Source: Oerskovia merdavium | Lineage (GTDB): Bacteria; Actinomycetota; Actinomycetes; Actinomycetales; Cellulomonadaceae | Assembly: GCF_014836755.1 (NCBI RefSeq) | Contig: NZ_JACSQF010000002.1 | Coordinates: 1 to 64,000 of the forward strand | DNA length: 64,000 nt | Direction of reading: 5' to 3' | Part shown: positions 23,238 to 30,557 of the stretch, in pieces | How the letters are laid out: each line of letters starts with the position of its first letter | Position numbering within the stretch: position 1 is the first letter of the stretch | Notes under the pieces: model-generated | Databases searched by the model: none | The model's input: the letters and a program-made list of their open reading frames with translations, nothing else | What the model was told of the DNA's origin: nothing | Made by a program: the position numbers and the translations under genes

Positions 23238-23753
23238 TCAGCGCGTCGCCTGCCAGCGCACGACGTCCTCCGAGTAGCGGTGCAGCAGGCCCGCGAGGGC
23301 TGCGACGTCGTCGGAGGACCAGTCGCTCAGGGCCTGCGAGATCGAGTCGACGCGCCGCTCGTGCGTGGTCCGCAGCAGCGTCGCGCCCTCCTCGGTGAGG
23401 GTGATGATCTGGCCGCGGGAGTCGTCGGGGTCCACCTCGCGGCACACCATCCCCACGGACTCGAGCCGTGCGAGCTGGCGCGAGATGGTCGCGCGCCCCA
23501 CGCCGAACTGCTGCGCGAGGTCCGACCCCCGCACGCCGGGGTTCACGGCGATGTGCGCGAGCAGCGGGTAGGCGCTCGCGTCGAGGTCGGGGTGGATGCG
23601 CTTGGCCATCGCGTTCGCGGACGATCCCGCGCGGCGGGTCAGGACGCGCAGCTCGCGCTCGAGCGCGAACAGGGGCGACTCGTCGCTGGGCGAGGTGGTG
23701 GGTGTTGAGGACACAGTCGGCTCCGGCTGGTCGGTCGGCGAGGGCGAGGTCAC
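23238..23753 (-). CDS. MarR-family transcriptional regulator
   Basis: A ~171-residue winged-helix repressor. The DNA-reading helix lies in LAQQFGVGRATISRQLARLE and the wing in REVDPDDSRGQIITLTEEG, preceded by ASAYPLLAHIAVNPGVRG. The N-terminal ~30 residues are a Pro/Ser/Thr-rich linker. The GTG at 23753 is preferred over the longer frame because a CATGAT -10-like word ends six bases upstream. It is downstream of the EmrB-type efflux gene and upstream of DUF2809 on the same strand, and may control one or both. Confidence 0.85.
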   Translation of the reverse strand: MTSPSPTDQPEPTVSSTPTTSPSDESPLFALERELRVLTRRAGSSANAMAKRIHPDLDASAYPLLAHIAVNPGVRGSDLAQQFGVGRATISRQLARLESVGMVCREVDPDDSRGQIITLTEEGATLLRTTHERRVDSISQALSDWSSDDVAALAGLLHRYSEDVVRWQATR

Positions 23754-23833
23754 GGCCCCATCATGGCGTGCAGCGGGGCCGCCGTGGAACAAGCATCCAC
23801 GACGGCCCCGGGTGAGGTCCGGCAGGTGGGCGG

Positions 23834-25486
23834 TCAGCGCGACGCGCTGCGCCCGGACGGGGCGCCGTCGCCGGCCCCCGCGAGGACGGCCTGCTCGGCG
23901 TCGAAGTCGCCCTCGTGCTCCTGCTCGATCTCGTCGGTCAGGTCCGTCAGGCCGGCCGCGAGCTCGCGCTCGAGACGCTCGTCGAGGCCCGACTTGGTGC
24001 CGAGCGGCACCTCCTTGAGGAACAGGACGCAGATCAGACCGATGACGGCGAGCGGCACGGCCACGAGGAAGATGTCGGCGATGCCGTCGCCGTAGGAGCG
24101 CTCGACCAGGTCACGCAGGGGGGCGGGCAGGGTGCTGACGTCGGGCACGGTGCCACCCGTCGCGTCGGTCGGCACGCCCATCTTGGCCAGGCCGTCCTGG
24201 ATCGAGGTCGTGACCTTGCTCGCGAGGATCGCCCCCAGGACCGAGACGCCGATCGCGCCGCCCAGGGTGCGGAAGAACGCGACCGTCGAGGTGCCGGCAC
24301 CCATCTCGGAGACGTCCAGGGTGTTCTGGACCGCGAGCACGAGGTTCTGCATGAGCATGCCCATGCTGGCGCCCAGGAAGAACAGGTAGACGCTGATGAG
24401 CACGAAGCTCGTCTGGTAGTCGATCGTCGACAGCGCGTAGAGCGACGCGACGAGGAACACGCCACCGGCGACCATGAATGCCTTGTAGCGCCCGGTGCGC
24501 GTGATGAGCTGGCCGATGAGCGTCGAGGCGACGAACGTCCCGATGATCATGGGGATCGTCAGCAGGCCCGACTCGGTCGCGGTCTTGCCGCGGGCCACCT
24601 GCATGTACTGGCTCAGGAAGACGGCCGTGCCGAACATCGCGACACCGACCGCGACGCTCGCGAGGACCGCGAGGACGAACGTGCGGTTCTTGAACAGGTG
24701 CAGCGGGATGATGGGCTCGACCGCGCTCTTCTCGACCAGGACCGCCGCGACCAGCGCGAGGACCGAGCCGACGACCATGACGGCGCTCTGCCACGAGACC
24801 CACTCGAAGTTGTTGCCCGCGAACGTGACCCACAGCAGCAGGGTCGAGACACCCGCGCTGATGAGCAGCGCGCCCCAGTAGTCGATCTTGACGATGCGGC
24901 GGGGGACGGGCGGCAGGTGCAGCGTGCGCTGGAGCACGACGATCGCGGCGATCGCGAACGGCAGGCCCACGAAGAAGTTGAGGCGCCAGCTCACGGTGTC
25001 CGTGAGGACACCGCCGAGGAGAGGGCCGCCGATCTGGCTCACGGCCATGATCGCGCCCATGAGGCCCATGTACTTGCCGCGCTCGCGCGGGGAGATGATG
25101 TCCGAGATCAGGACCATGGCCAGGGCCATGAGGCCACCGGCGCCGATGCCCTGGAGGGCGCGGAACGCGATGAGCGTGCCGACGTTCTGCGAGAGGCCCG
25201 CGAGGGCGGCCGCGACCACGGAGATGACGAGCGCGACCTGGATGAGGACCTTGCGGTTCGTCAGGTCGGCGAGCTTGCCCCAGATGGGCGTGGAGATGGT
25301 GGTCGTCAGCAGGGTCGCGGTGACGACCCAGGTGAACGACGACTGCGACCCCTCGAGGTCGCTGATGATCTTGGGGAGCGAGCTCGAGACCACGGAGGTC
25401 GCGAGGATCGAGACGAACATCCCGAGCAGGATGCCGGACAACGACTCCAGCACCTGCTTCCGGGTCATGGTGGTGGTAGCGCTCAT
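23834..25486 (-). CDS. MFS drug efflux transporter, DHA2 (EmrB/QacA) family
   Basis: A 550-residue, 14-helix drug:H+ antiporter. The signature motif A is GKLADLTNRKVLIQ; motif C of antiporters is seen in AVSQIGGPLLGGVLTDTVSW, with GIGAGGLMALAMVLISDIIS before it. Long C-terminal acidic tail (LTDEIEQEHEGDFDAEQAVL). It lies between two MarR genes on the same strand and immediately downstream of the MarR at 25587-26093, the common arrangement of a drug-responsive repressor and its pump. Likely exports cationic or lipophilic toxins; the substrate is unknown. Confidence 0.92.
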   Translation of the reverse strand: MSATTTMTRKQVLESLSGILLGMFVSILATSVVSSSLPKIISDLEGSQSSFTWVVTATLLTTTISTPIWGKLADLTNRKVLIQVALVISVVAAALAGLSQNVGTLIAFRALQGIGAGGLMALAMVLISDIISPRERGKYMGLMGAIMAVSQIGGPLLGGVLTDTVSWRLNFFVGLPFAIAAIVVLQRTLHLPPVPRRIVKIDYWGALLISAGVSTLLLWVTFAGNNFEWVSWQSAVMVVGSVLALVAAVLVEKSAVEPIIPLHLFKNRTFVLAVLASVAVGVAMFGTAVFLSQYMQVARGKTATESGLLTIPMIIGTFVASTLIGQLITRTGRYKAFMVAGGVFLVASLYALSTIDYQTSFVLISVYLFFLGASMGMLMQNLVLAVQNTLDVSEMGAGTSTVAFFRTLGGAIGVSVLGAILASKVTTSIQDGLAKMGVPTDATGGTVPDVSTLPAPLRDLVERSYGDGIADIFLVAVPLAVIGLICVLFLKEVPLGTKSGLDERLERELAAGLTDLTDEIEQEHEGDFDAEQAVLAGAGDGAPSGRSASR

Positions 25487-25586
25487 ACAGGTCTCACATT
25501 CATAGGTCGTGCTTCTTCGTCGAAACGTCGTGGCAAGGCCCGACGGCGGAGGTTGGGCCGGGTGGGCGGGGTCGCCCGGGGAGTGG

Positions 25587-26093
25587 TCAGGTGTGCGAGA
25601 GCGCCTCGGTGAGGCGCTCCAGGTGGCGGATCGCCTCCCGGAGCTGTTCGGGGGTCCAGCCCACGAACGTCTCGGCGGTACGGCTGGTGAGGAGCGCGAA
25701 GGTCTCCTCGACCTTGGCGCGTCCCGCGGGCGTGAGGGTCACGCTGCGGGCGCGACGGTCGTCGTCGCACGCGGTGCGCTCGACGAGGCCGGCCTCGGCG
25801 AGATGGGTCACCTGGCGGCTCGCGACCGACAGGTCGACCCGCAGGTGGTGCGCGAGCTCGGTGACCTGGAGGGGGCCGCAGCGCTGGAGGAGCCGGAGCG
25901 CTCCGAGCGAGGCCCGGGGGAAGTCGAGCTCGCGCGACAGGCGGGCCGAGACCTCGCGCTGGGCGCGGTTGAGCTCCTCGAGCGCGACCGTGAGCTCCAT
26001 GACGGGGACGTCGAGGGGCTGGGTCGGGGAGGGGGTGGGGGGTGCCGCGTCGTCGAGGGGGGCGTCGAGCGACGGGGTGGTGGAGAGGGACAC
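25587..26093 (-). CDS. MarR-family regulator, probable repressor of the adjacent efflux pump
   Basis: A 168-residue MarR protein with a Pro/Thr-rich N-terminal extension. The reading helix is in LAHHLRVDLSVASRQVTHLA and the wing in RTACDDDRRARSVTLTPAG. It is transcribed first, 100 bases upstream of the EmrB-type gene on the same strand. Two identical-pattern TTGC-N5-GCAA inverted repeats lie just upstream of its GTG start at 26093, as expected for autoregulation of a marR-pump operon. Ligand unknown. Confidence 0.88.
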   Translation of the reverse strand: MSLSTTPSLDAPLDDAAPPTPSPTQPLDVPVMELTVALEELNRAQREVSARLSRELDFPRASLGALRLLQRCGPLQVTELAHHLRVDLSVASRQVTHLAEAGLVERTACDDDRRARSVTLTPAGRAKVEETFALLTSRTAETFVGWTPEQLREAIRHLERLTEALSHT

Positions 26094-26110
26094 GCGAGAA
26101 GGCTCCTTAG

Positions 26111-26151
26111 TTGCTGCAAGCAACGATACTCCGAATGGTTGCTGAGGGCAA
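26111..26151 (-). promoter_or_regulatory. two TTGC-N5-GCAA operator-like repeats upstream of marR
   Basis: TTGCTGCAAGCAA (26111-26123) and TTGCTGAGGGCAA (26139-26151) share the pattern TTGC-N5-GCAA, with starts 28 bp apart, close to three helical turns so both face the same side of DNA. They sit 18-58 bases before the MarR start. MarR dimers bind such short inverted repeats, so these are likely autoregulatory operators. Confidence 0.65.
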
Positions 26152-26240
26152 TGGTTGCAGGGGGCATCTTCTGCGATCCGGTTCACGTGCGTCGGGCTGC
26201 TCCGCCGCGCCCGCGCGAGCCCCGCCGTCGGGCCCCTGCG

Positions 26241-26246
26241 TACGAT
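26241..26246 (+). promoter_or_regulatory. leaderless-type -10 element (TACGAT) for the gene at 26253
   Basis: TACGAT, six bases, GTG at 26253; identical to the arrangement before the MFS gene at 3075. Confidence 0.55.
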
Positions 26247-26252
26247 CGAGAG

Positions 26253-26897
26253 GTGAGCGAACAACCGACCCCCACCCACCGCCCGCGCCGCCCCGCGATG
26301 CTCGACCCGCGCGACGCCGAGGAGCTCCCCGGGGAGATCGACCCCGCGCTGCGCGACCAGATCGCCCACACGACCGCGGCCGCGATCGTGCACGGCGCCC
26401 GCGCGTCCGAGGACCCCGAGGTCGTCGACCGGCTCATCCGGCTCGTCGAGACCGAAGGGCTCGACGTCGTCTCGGGACTCTGGGCCGACTCCGCCCCCTC
26501 GACGCTGCCCGGAGCCCTCTGGCGCCTGTACGTCCTGCGCGAGTGGGTGCGCCGCGACCCCGAGACCGTGACGCTGCGCTACCGGCTCGGCGTCGACGCG
26601 GCCCCCGTCCACGAGGTCGTCGCGGGCGTCGCGAGCCCGCCCGGACCCCAGGACGTGCGCGAGCTCGCCGACGCCGTGCTCTCGGGTGTGTTCGCCGGAG
26701 ACCTCGCCGTGGCCCTCGAGCGGGCCGCCGCGTTCTGCCGCATCCTCGCCACGGGGGCCGCGTTCGACGCCGACACGCGCGAGGTCGCCGACCCGGACTC
26801 GGCGCTGCGCATGACGCGCGGCGCCTCGTCGCTGCTGCGCACCGCCGAGGAGCTCGAGCACGCCGCCGCGCTCTGGCGGGCCGACAAGCTGGACTGA
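26253..26897 (+). CDS. conserved hypothetical protein
   Basis: A 214-residue soluble, acidic, alpha-helical protein with no recognised catalytic motif. Conserved-looking segments are DQIAHTTAAAIVHGARASED, LWRLYVLREWVRRDPETVTL and ADAVLSGVFAGDLAVALERA. The stretch TLPGALWRLYVLREW is typical of a family found in Cellulomonas and relatives, without known function. The GTG at 26253 is supported by a TACGAT-N6 promoter. It is divergent from the marR-efflux operon, with its promoter only ~90 bases from the operators. Confidence 0.6.
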   Translation: MSEQPTPTHRPRRPAMLDPRDAEELPGEIDPALRDQIAHTTAAAIVHGARASEDPEVVDRLIRLVETEGLDVVSGLWADSAPSTLPGALWRLYVLREWVRRDPETVTLRYRLGVDAAPVHEVVAGVASPPGPQDVRELADAVLSGVFAGDLAVALERAAAFCRILATGAAFDADTREVADPDSALRMTRGASSLLRTAEELEHAAALWRADKLD

Positions 26898-27350
26898 CGC
26901 TCCGCCGTCGGGCGTGCGGGAGCGGGGCGCGGTGCTCGCACGGTGCCGTCACCAGCCGGTTCGGAGGCTCCCGCCGAGCGGGCGTAGGATGAACGACGAC
27001 GTCGGGTCGCGGTAGCCCCGGGCTCCAACATCAGCCGCTTCGAGCGGCCTTCGCGCCGACAGGCGCTCCCGGCCCGGCGTCGCCCCCCACCATGACGTGA
27101 GCCCCGTTCCGCCCTGCCCTGGCAGGCGTTCTCGGTGCTGCCGTCGGGGTGCCCGAGCGATTGAACGTTCAGGCGACAGTTCGGTTACATTTGACGGGCG
27201 TTAGGGATGCGTTAACGCGCACCTCGAGCGCTTCTCACCACAGCGTCACCTTCCAACAGAACACCTGTGACATCCAGGTGGCGATCGCTCTGAGCGGTCG
27301 TCATCTCGCCTGTGAAACCCCACCAGCGTCCAGCCCTTCCGGAGCCTCCC
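26898..27350 (+). other. 453-base intergenic region upstream of the phosphate operon
   Basis: No convincing ORF. It holds a TAGGAT word near 26988, a small CCGCT-TCG-AGCGG hairpin near 27041, the phased GTT repeats at 27167-27221 and a ~130-base untranslated leader before the DUF47 start at 27351. The length suggests a regulated promoter. Confidence 0.5.
27167..27221 (+). promoter_or_regulatory. PHO-box-like 11-bp phased repeats upstream of DUF47-pit
   Basis: Units starting GTTCAGGCGAC (27167), GTTCGGTTACA (27179), GTTAGGGATGC (27200) and GTTAACGCGCA (27211) lie on an almost exact 11-bp register (27167, 27178, 27189, 27200, 27211), with one offset by a base and the 27189 unit degenerate. Tandem 11-bp direct repeats beginning GTTC are the hallmark of actinobacterial PhoP boxes. 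Placement before a phosphate transporter fits, but the match to the Streptomyces consensus is partial. Confidence 0.5.
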
Positions 27351-27971
27351 GTGCGCTTGCGCCTCACCCCGCGCGATACCTCGTTCTTCGACCTTCTCGC
27401 TGACTCCGCGCAGCACCTGGTCACCGGGGCAAACCTTCTCGCCGAGCTGCTCGGCGCAGACCGGCCCACCCGCAAGGAGCTCGCCAAGAAGCTGGCCGAG
27501 ACCGAGCACCTGGCTGACGACGCGACGCACACGATCATGCGGCGCCTCAACCAGACGTTCGTCACGCCGTTCGACCGCGACGACATCTACGGCCTCGCCT
27601 CCGCGCTCGACGACTGCATGGACTACATGGAAGAGGCCGCGGACCTCATCGTCCTGTACAAGATCGACGAGCTGCCCGCACGCGTCTCCGAGCAGGTCCA
27701 GGTCCTCCAGCGCGCGGCCGAGCTGACCGCAGAGGCCATGCCGCGCCTGCGCTCGCTCAACGACCTCGCCGAGTACTGGGTCGAGGTCAACCGCCTCGAG
27801 AACCAGGCCGACAAGATCCACCGCAAGCTCCTCGCCGAGCTCTTCGACAACGTCGCCGACCCGATCCTCCTCATCAAGCTCAAGGAGGTCGTCGAGATCC
27901 TCGAGCAGGCCGCCGACGCGTTCGAGAAGGTCGCGAACACCGTCGAGACCATCGCGCTCAAGGAGTCCTGA
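27351..27971 (+). CDS. DUF47 (PhoU-like) phosphate transport accessory protein
   Basis: A 206-residue all-helical PhoU-like protein: TPRDTSFFDLLADSAQHLVT at the start, then EHLADDATHTIMRRLNQTFV with FVTPFDRDDIYGLASALDD, the diagnostic DUF47 segment with metal-binding Asp/Glu residues. It ends with KLKEVVEILEQAADAFEKVA. Family members are encoded directly before PiT transporters and regulate or gate them. The GTG at 27351 has GGAG six bases upstream, better than a start at 27315. The gap to pit is only five bases. Confidence 0.9.
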   Translation: MRLRLTPRDTSFFDLLADSAQHLVTGANLLAELLGADRPTRKELAKKLAETEHLADDATHTIMRRLNQTFVTPFDRDDIYGLASALDDCMDYMEEAADLIVLYKIDELPARVSEQVQVLQRAAELTAEAMPRLRSLNDLAEYWVEVNRLENQADKIHRKLLAELFDNVADPILLIKLKEVVEILEQAADAFEKVANTVETIALKES

Positions 27972-27976
27972 GCTCC

Positions 27977-28981
27977 GTGGAATTCGCTCTTGTCGTCCTC
28001 GTCGTCGCGCTCGCGCTGAGCTTCGACTACACGAACGGATTCCACGACGCGGCCAACGCGATCGCGACGTCCGTCTCGACGCGCGCGCTCACCCCGCGCG
28101 CTGCCCTGCTCATGGCCGCGGTCATGAACTTCACCGGCGCGCTGCTCGGCACGGAGGTCGCGGAGACCATCGCGACCTCGATCGTCGACCTCCAGGACGT
28201 GCCATCGCACACGGCCCTGGTCGTGGTGCTGTGCGCCCTGATCGGGGCCATCGTCTGGAATCTCATCACCTGGTGGTTCGGGCTGCCGTCGTCCTCGACG
28301 CACGCCCTCATCGGTGGCCTCGTGGGCGCCGGCCTCGCCGGCGGGCTCGCGATCTACGGCCAGTCGATCATCGACAAGGTCGTCCTGCCGATGGTCTTCT
28401 CCCCGATCGTGGGCTTCGGCCTCGCGTTCGCCGTCATGGTCGGTCTGCTGTGGCTCTTCCGCCGCGCGGCGCCCTCCAAGACCACGCGCCGCTTCCGCCT
28501 CGCGCAGACCGTGTCCGCCGCAGCCATGGCCCTGGGCCACGGCCTCCAGGACGCGCAGAAGACCATGGGCGTCATCTTCATGGCGCTCCTCACGGTCGGC
28601 TGGGCCAGCCCCGACGAGGGCATCCCGCTGTGGGTCAAGCTCGCCGCAGCGGCCGCGATCTCCGCCGGGACGTACTCGGGCGGCTGGCGCATCATGCGGA
28701 CCCTGGGACGCAAGATCATCGAGCTCGACCCGGCGCGCGGGTTCGTCGCCGAGTCCGTCTCCGCGATCGTGCTCTACGTCAACGCGTTCGCGCTGCACGC
28801 ACCGGTCTCCACGACGCACACCATCACGTCCGCGATCATGGGTGTCGGCGCCACCAAGCGGCTGTCCGCCGTCCGGTGGGGCGTGGCGAAGAACATCGGC
28901 ATCGCCTGGGTCCTGACCATCCCGGCCGCCGCCCTCGTGGCCGCGATCATGTACTGGATCCTGCACCCGATCCTGCTCTGA
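27977..28981 (+). CDS. pit: low-affinity inorganic phosphate transporter, PiT family
   Basis: A 334-residue integral membrane phosphate:cation symporter. The two family signatures are visible: GFHDAANAIATSVSTRALTP near the N-terminus and its inverted partner APVSTTHTITSAIMGVGATK near residue 275, with SSSTHALIGGLVGAGLAGG in between. The GTG at 27977 follows the DUF47 stop by five bases, so both are one operon. The PHO-box-like array upstream suggests phosphate control. A 16-17-bp terminator follows. Confidence 0.93.
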   Translation: MEFALVVLVVALALSFDYTNGFHDAANAIATSVSTRALTPRAALLMAAVMNFTGALLGTEVAETIATSIVDLQDVPSHTALVVVLCALIGAIVWNLITWWFGLPSSSTHALIGGLVGAGLAGGLAIYGQSIIDKVVLPMVFSPIVGFGLAFAVMVGLLWLFRRAAPSKTTRRFRLAQTVSAAAMALGHGLQDAQKTMGVIFMALLTVGWASPDEGIPLWVKLAAAAAISAGTYSGGWRIMRTLGRKIIELDPARGFVAESVSAIVLYVNAFALHAPVSTTHTITSAIMGVGATKRLSAVRWGVAKNIGIAWVLTIPAAALVAAIMYWILHPILL

Positions 28982-29006
28982 GGCTCCGCCTCGTCCGCGC
29001 GTTGCC

Positions 29007-29040
29007 AGGACCAGCGTGACCTTGAGGTCACGCTGGTCCT
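29007..29040 (+). terminator. intrinsic terminator of the phosphate operon
   Basis: AGGACCAGCGTGACCT (29007-29022) pairs perfectly with AGGTCACGCTGGTCCT (29025-29040) around TG, extended by one outer C-G pair, followed by GCTGTTTCC. The core GCGTGACCT/AGGTCACGC is shared with the palindrome at 22773. Confidence 0.85.
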
Positions 29041-29058
29041 GCTGTTTCCGGGGGATCA

Positions 29059-29104
29059 GTTGTCAGAACTGAGCCGGGGGATACCCGGGTGTGCTTCTGA
29101 CAAC
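29059..29104 (+). repeat. 46-bp palindromic repeat, copy 1
   Basis: Begins GTTGTCAGAACTGAGCCGGG and ends GTGTGCTTCTGACAAC. Outer arms GTTGTCAGA/TCTGACAAC are a perfect 9-bp inverted repeat (10 with the flanking A/T) and the inner CCGGG/CCCGG forms a second stem. It lies 18 bases after the phosphate-operon terminator. Confidence 0.9.
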
Positions 29105-29143
29105 TTTGCTGGTGATGTGGCCTGACCGACGTTGCACTGCTTG

Positions 29144-29189
29144 GTTGTCAGAACTGAGCCGGGGGATACCCCGGTGTGCTTCTGACAAC
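29144..29189 (+). repeat. 46-bp palindromic repeat, copy 2
   Basis: Identical to copy 1 except for one base in the centre (ACCCCGG instead of ACCCGGG). It starts 85 bp after copy 1 and its last base is the first base of the complement of the DUF559 gene's stop codon, so gene and repeat abut exactly. Confidence 0.9.
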
Positions 29190-30142
29190 TACGCGGAAGT
29201 CTCCTGCGCTGCCGACCCGAGATGGTGCCGGAGGATGTCGTAGACCCGGTCCGGCTCCAACCGGACGGCACCAGCAGGGACCCTGACGACGATGTCCCGC
29301 CTGCTCGCGTCGAGCTCGGCCGTGCGCAACAGGTCCTCGTACCAACGGTCCGGATCGCTGTGGCCGATCCCGTCGACCTCGACCACCAACCGACGCCCGT
29401 CGCGGAGCCGCCACTCGATGTCGAGGTAGCGCTGGCGTCCCTGCGAGTCCTTGCGTCGCGCCTGCCGTTCAGGGGCGGGCAGGTCGCGCTCGCGGCAGAA
29501 CCTGATGAAGTCGATCTCGGCCAAGGACTGCGAACCGCCGGCGATGTCGACGAGCGAGGTGCGCATGACGCTCCGGAAGCGGACGGCGCCCACCCGATCG
29601 AGCTGTTCGAAGAGCTCGTCGGTCGTGGCCAGCCCCTGCTGGACGGTGGCGGCGAGCAGACCGACGGCGGTGCGGGGGTGTCGTTGCCACGCAGCTGCGT
29701 CGACCGCAGCGCGCGGCGCCGTGTGGACAGGGAGCCCGAGGAACGGACGGATGTCCTCGGGCGCCGGGCGGCGAGACTCGTGGACGACGACGGCGGAGAC
29801 TCGTGGGGGCCTCGCCCCACGAGCGACGACGATGTGGATCCCCGGCCGGGTCCAGCCCGTCAGCCCGCGCATCGACAGTGCGGACCACGAGCCGATGGCG
29901 ACCGTCCCCTGTGCGCTCAGCACCGCGATCCATCGCCGGGCCGGCTCGGTGACAGGGCCGTTGTGAAGCAGGACGACATCGCGGGTTGCGAGCGTCCACC
30001 GTCGCGCAGCCAGCTGTGCGCTCACGTGGTCCCAGGAGACGCCCAGCCCCCGCAGCTGCTTCCGGGTCACCACTCCTTCCTGGTAGTGGTTGATCCGGTG
30101 CAGGCCCGGGACTGACTCCAACGCGTCCGACGTTCCGCTCAT
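29189..30142 (-). CDS. AbiEi-like winged helix plus DUF559 (Vsr/PD-(D/E)xK nuclease-like) protein
   Basis: A 317-residue protein. The N-terminal part (INHYQEGVVTRKQLRGLGVS, RRWTLATRDVVLLHNGPVT) matches the AbiEi-type winged helix found in abortive-infection antitoxin-like proteins. The C-terminal ~110 residues are DUF559, a restriction-endonuclease-like fold: YLDIEWRLRDGRRLVVEVDG gives the expected acidic residues (D, then E-x-D), preceded by AEIDFIRFCRERDLPAPERQ. Whether it cuts DNA is unproven. It is bracketed by two pairs of 46-bp palindromic repeats in opposite orientation. The ATG at 30142 has no clear ribosome binding site. Confidence 0.85.
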   Translation of the reverse strand: MSGTSDALESVPGLHRINHYQEGVVTRKQLRGLGVSWDHVSAQLAARRWTLATRDVVLLHNGPVTEPARRWIAVLSAQGTVAIGSWSALSMRGLTGWTRPGIHIVVARGARPPRVSAVVVHESRRPAPEDIRPFLGLPVHTAPRAAVDAAAWQRHPRTAVGLLAATVQQGLATTDELFEQLDRVGAVRFRSVMRTSLVDIAGGSQSLAEIDFIRFCRERDLPAPERQARRKDSQGRQRYLDIEWRLRDGRRLVVEVDGIGHSDPDRWYEDLLRTAELDASRRDIVVRVPAGAVRLEPDRVYDILRHHLGSAAQETSA

Positions 30143-30260
30143 GCCGGGGATTCTTGGCGGCCGCGACGTCGGGCGTCAGGGGGGACGCGGTCGTCTGTGG
30201 ACGAAGGACGCAGTGAGTGCGCGGTGCACGCCGTCGAACGGTGCGATTCCACCGCCGCCG

Positions 30261-30306
30261 GTTGTCAGAGCTCGCCCGGGGTATGGCCCGGCTCAGTTCT
30301 GACAAC
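30261..30306 (-). repeat. 46-bp palindromic repeat, copy 3 (inverted relative to copies 1-2)
   Basis: Reads GTTGTCAGAGCTCGCCCGGG ... GCTCAGTTCTGACAAC on the + strand. Its reverse complement aligns over the full 46 bases with copies 1-2, starting with the same GTTGTCAGAACTGAGCCGGG. It lies 119 bases upstream of the DUF559 start. Confidence 0.9.
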
Positions 30307-30353
30307 TGGAGCGGGTGAGCTGGGGATCACTGGGGTGCTCCGCCTGGGCATGA

Positions 30354-30399
30354 GTTGTCAGAGCTCGCCCGGGGTATGGCCCGGCTCAGTTCTGACAAC
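30354..30399 (-). repeat. 46-bp palindromic repeat, copy 4 (inverted relative to copies 1-2)
   Basis: Identical base for base to copy 3, starting 93 bp after it. With copies 1-3 it defines a 1341-bp unit (29059-30399) with doubled inverted ends. Confidence 0.9.
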
Positions 30400-30432
30400 A
30401 AAGCGGTGGCCGTCCCAGGTGCTCGGATTCGC

Positions 30433-30488
30433 TCCGAGCTTCCGAGCTTCCGAGCTTCCGAGCCTCCGAGCCTCCGAGCCTCTGGGCT
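30433..30488. repeat. 8-bp tandem repeat, TCCGAGCY x6 plus one degenerate unit
   Basis: Three TCCGAGCT, three TCCGAGCC and a degenerate TCTGGGCT in perfect 8-bp register, in the non-coding gap after the MutT1-like gene's 3' end. The rest of the 30143-30557 gap holds repeat copies 3 and 4 and no gene. Confidence 0.9.
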
Positions 30489-30557
30489 CCCGAGGCGTAC
30501 GAGCGAGCCCACTCCCTGGCTTCGACACAGGGACCGAGCACACACCACCGGCCCACC

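Noticed and set aside
25483-25770. 95-codon frame upstream of the efflux pump
   Set aside because: Overlaps the MarR gene in another frame and the operon spacer; Arg/Pro-rich shadow text.
26579-27031. 150-codon minus-strand frame before the phosphate operon
   Set aside because: Mirror of the gene at 26253 and intergenic DNA; no start signal or domain.
29059-30399. CRISPR-like repeat set
   Set aside because: Only four repeats, in two inverted pairs with a gene between, and the spacers are 39 and 47 bases within each pair only. No cas genes.
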